The notes beneath the pieces are model-generated. The model was given only the letters and a program-made list of their open reading frames with translations, was not told where the DNA came from and ran no database searches. From the NCBI GenBank assembly GCA_014382685.1, contig JACNJG010000099.1, positions 1-6,760 of the forward strand: a stretch of DNA of 6,760 nt, read 5' to 3'. This DNA is from Candidatus Cloacimonadota bacterium (GTDB lineage Bacteria > Cloacimonadota > Cloacimonadia > JGIOTU-2). Within the stretch, counting starts at the first letter, position 1. Every line of letters begins with the position of its first letter. The translations under genes were made by a program, and so were the position numbers. Positions 6,568-6,760 of this stretch are shown in pieces.

Positions 6568-6760
6568 TTATCCTTTAAGAATTTCCTCGAGCCCAATGAT
6601 GCAGTAGGTCGTGACAAGTACTTTATTATTTTCCCACCATCTACCATTTTCGTTCTGCCACCAGCCCTCTTCATTTTGAATTTTTATCAGCTGGTTTGCA
6701 AGTTCGGCTCTCCAGTCATGCCGTATGCCGTCGTCACCGACAATAATATCAGCATCATAA
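6568..6760 (-). CDS. C-terminal part of an alpha/alpha-toroid (prenyltransferase/squalene-cyclase-repeat) protein (5' truncated)
   Basis: On the minus strand a frame enters at the window edge and runs 63 codons to TAA (6570-6568). It has no start in the window and is easy to miss. The translation contains LANQLIKIQNEEGWWQ, a QW-type motif Q-x3-G-x-W, then NGRWWENNKVLVTTYCIIGL and EEILKG at the end. The layout, a helix, then Q-x3-G-x-W, then a helix with T-x-x-C-x-x-G-L, is that of one repeat of the terpenoid cyclase/prenyltransferase toroid fold. It is the same fold as in the 919-residue protein two genes on. There is no sorting domain at its end, unlike that protein, so it may be cytoplasmic or periplasmic; this cannot be settled without the N-terminus. 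The stop is 6 bp before the Fe-S protein start, a tight operon link. Confidence 0.75.
   Translation of the reverse strand, partial: YDADIIVGDDGIRHDWRAELANQLIKIQNEEGWWQNENGRWWENNKVLVTTYCIIGLEEILKG

Overview
The window looks like a piece of chromosome from an uncultured anaerobe of the Fibrobacteres-Chlorobi-Bacteroidetes group. Candidatus Cloacimonadota is my best guess. The grounds are low GC, exported proteins ending in type IX secretion (T9SS)-like sorting domains, a PorV/UPF0164-type outer-membrane protein, and a reductive-dehalogenase-like Fe-S protein without a Tat signal. The phylum is inferred from protein style only.

Layout. (1) 1-614, plus strand: the 3' end of a secreted beta-helix-type protein with a C-terminal sorting domain. 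(2) 615-1223: no intact gene. A 217-bp tandem repeat (676-1214, block order A-B-A-B-A) carries, on the minus strand, repeated terminator hairpins and repeated 3' remnants of a GIY-YIG nuclease-like gene. (3) 1224-1575, minus: ssrA (tmRNA), 352 nt, with encoded CCA and a readable tag ending ALAA-like (LALAA), plus a promoter at about 1606-1638. (4) 1651-1692: the terminator of the preceding minus-strand operon. (5) 1713-6760, minus: a four-gene array. In transcription order it holds the C-terminus of an alpha/alpha-toroid (prenyltransferase/squalene-cyclase-like) protein, a reductive-dehalogenase-like protein that stops right after its second cluster motif, a 919-residue secreted protein (PKD, toroid, two PKD, CARDB-like, sorting domain), and a PorV/PorQ-like outer-membrane protein.

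How the genes may work together. Spacing is 6 bp (toroid to Fe-S), 116 bp (Fe-S to the 919-residue protein) and 14 bp (to PorV-like), all on one strand with a single clear terminator at the end. The last two genes form a credible cargo plus outer-membrane partner pair. Toroid domains on both sides of a cytoplasmic Fe-S/corrinoid-family protein are the most unusual context here; any common function is inference. The other striking part is the tandem array against the ssrA 3' end, where mobile elements often insert.
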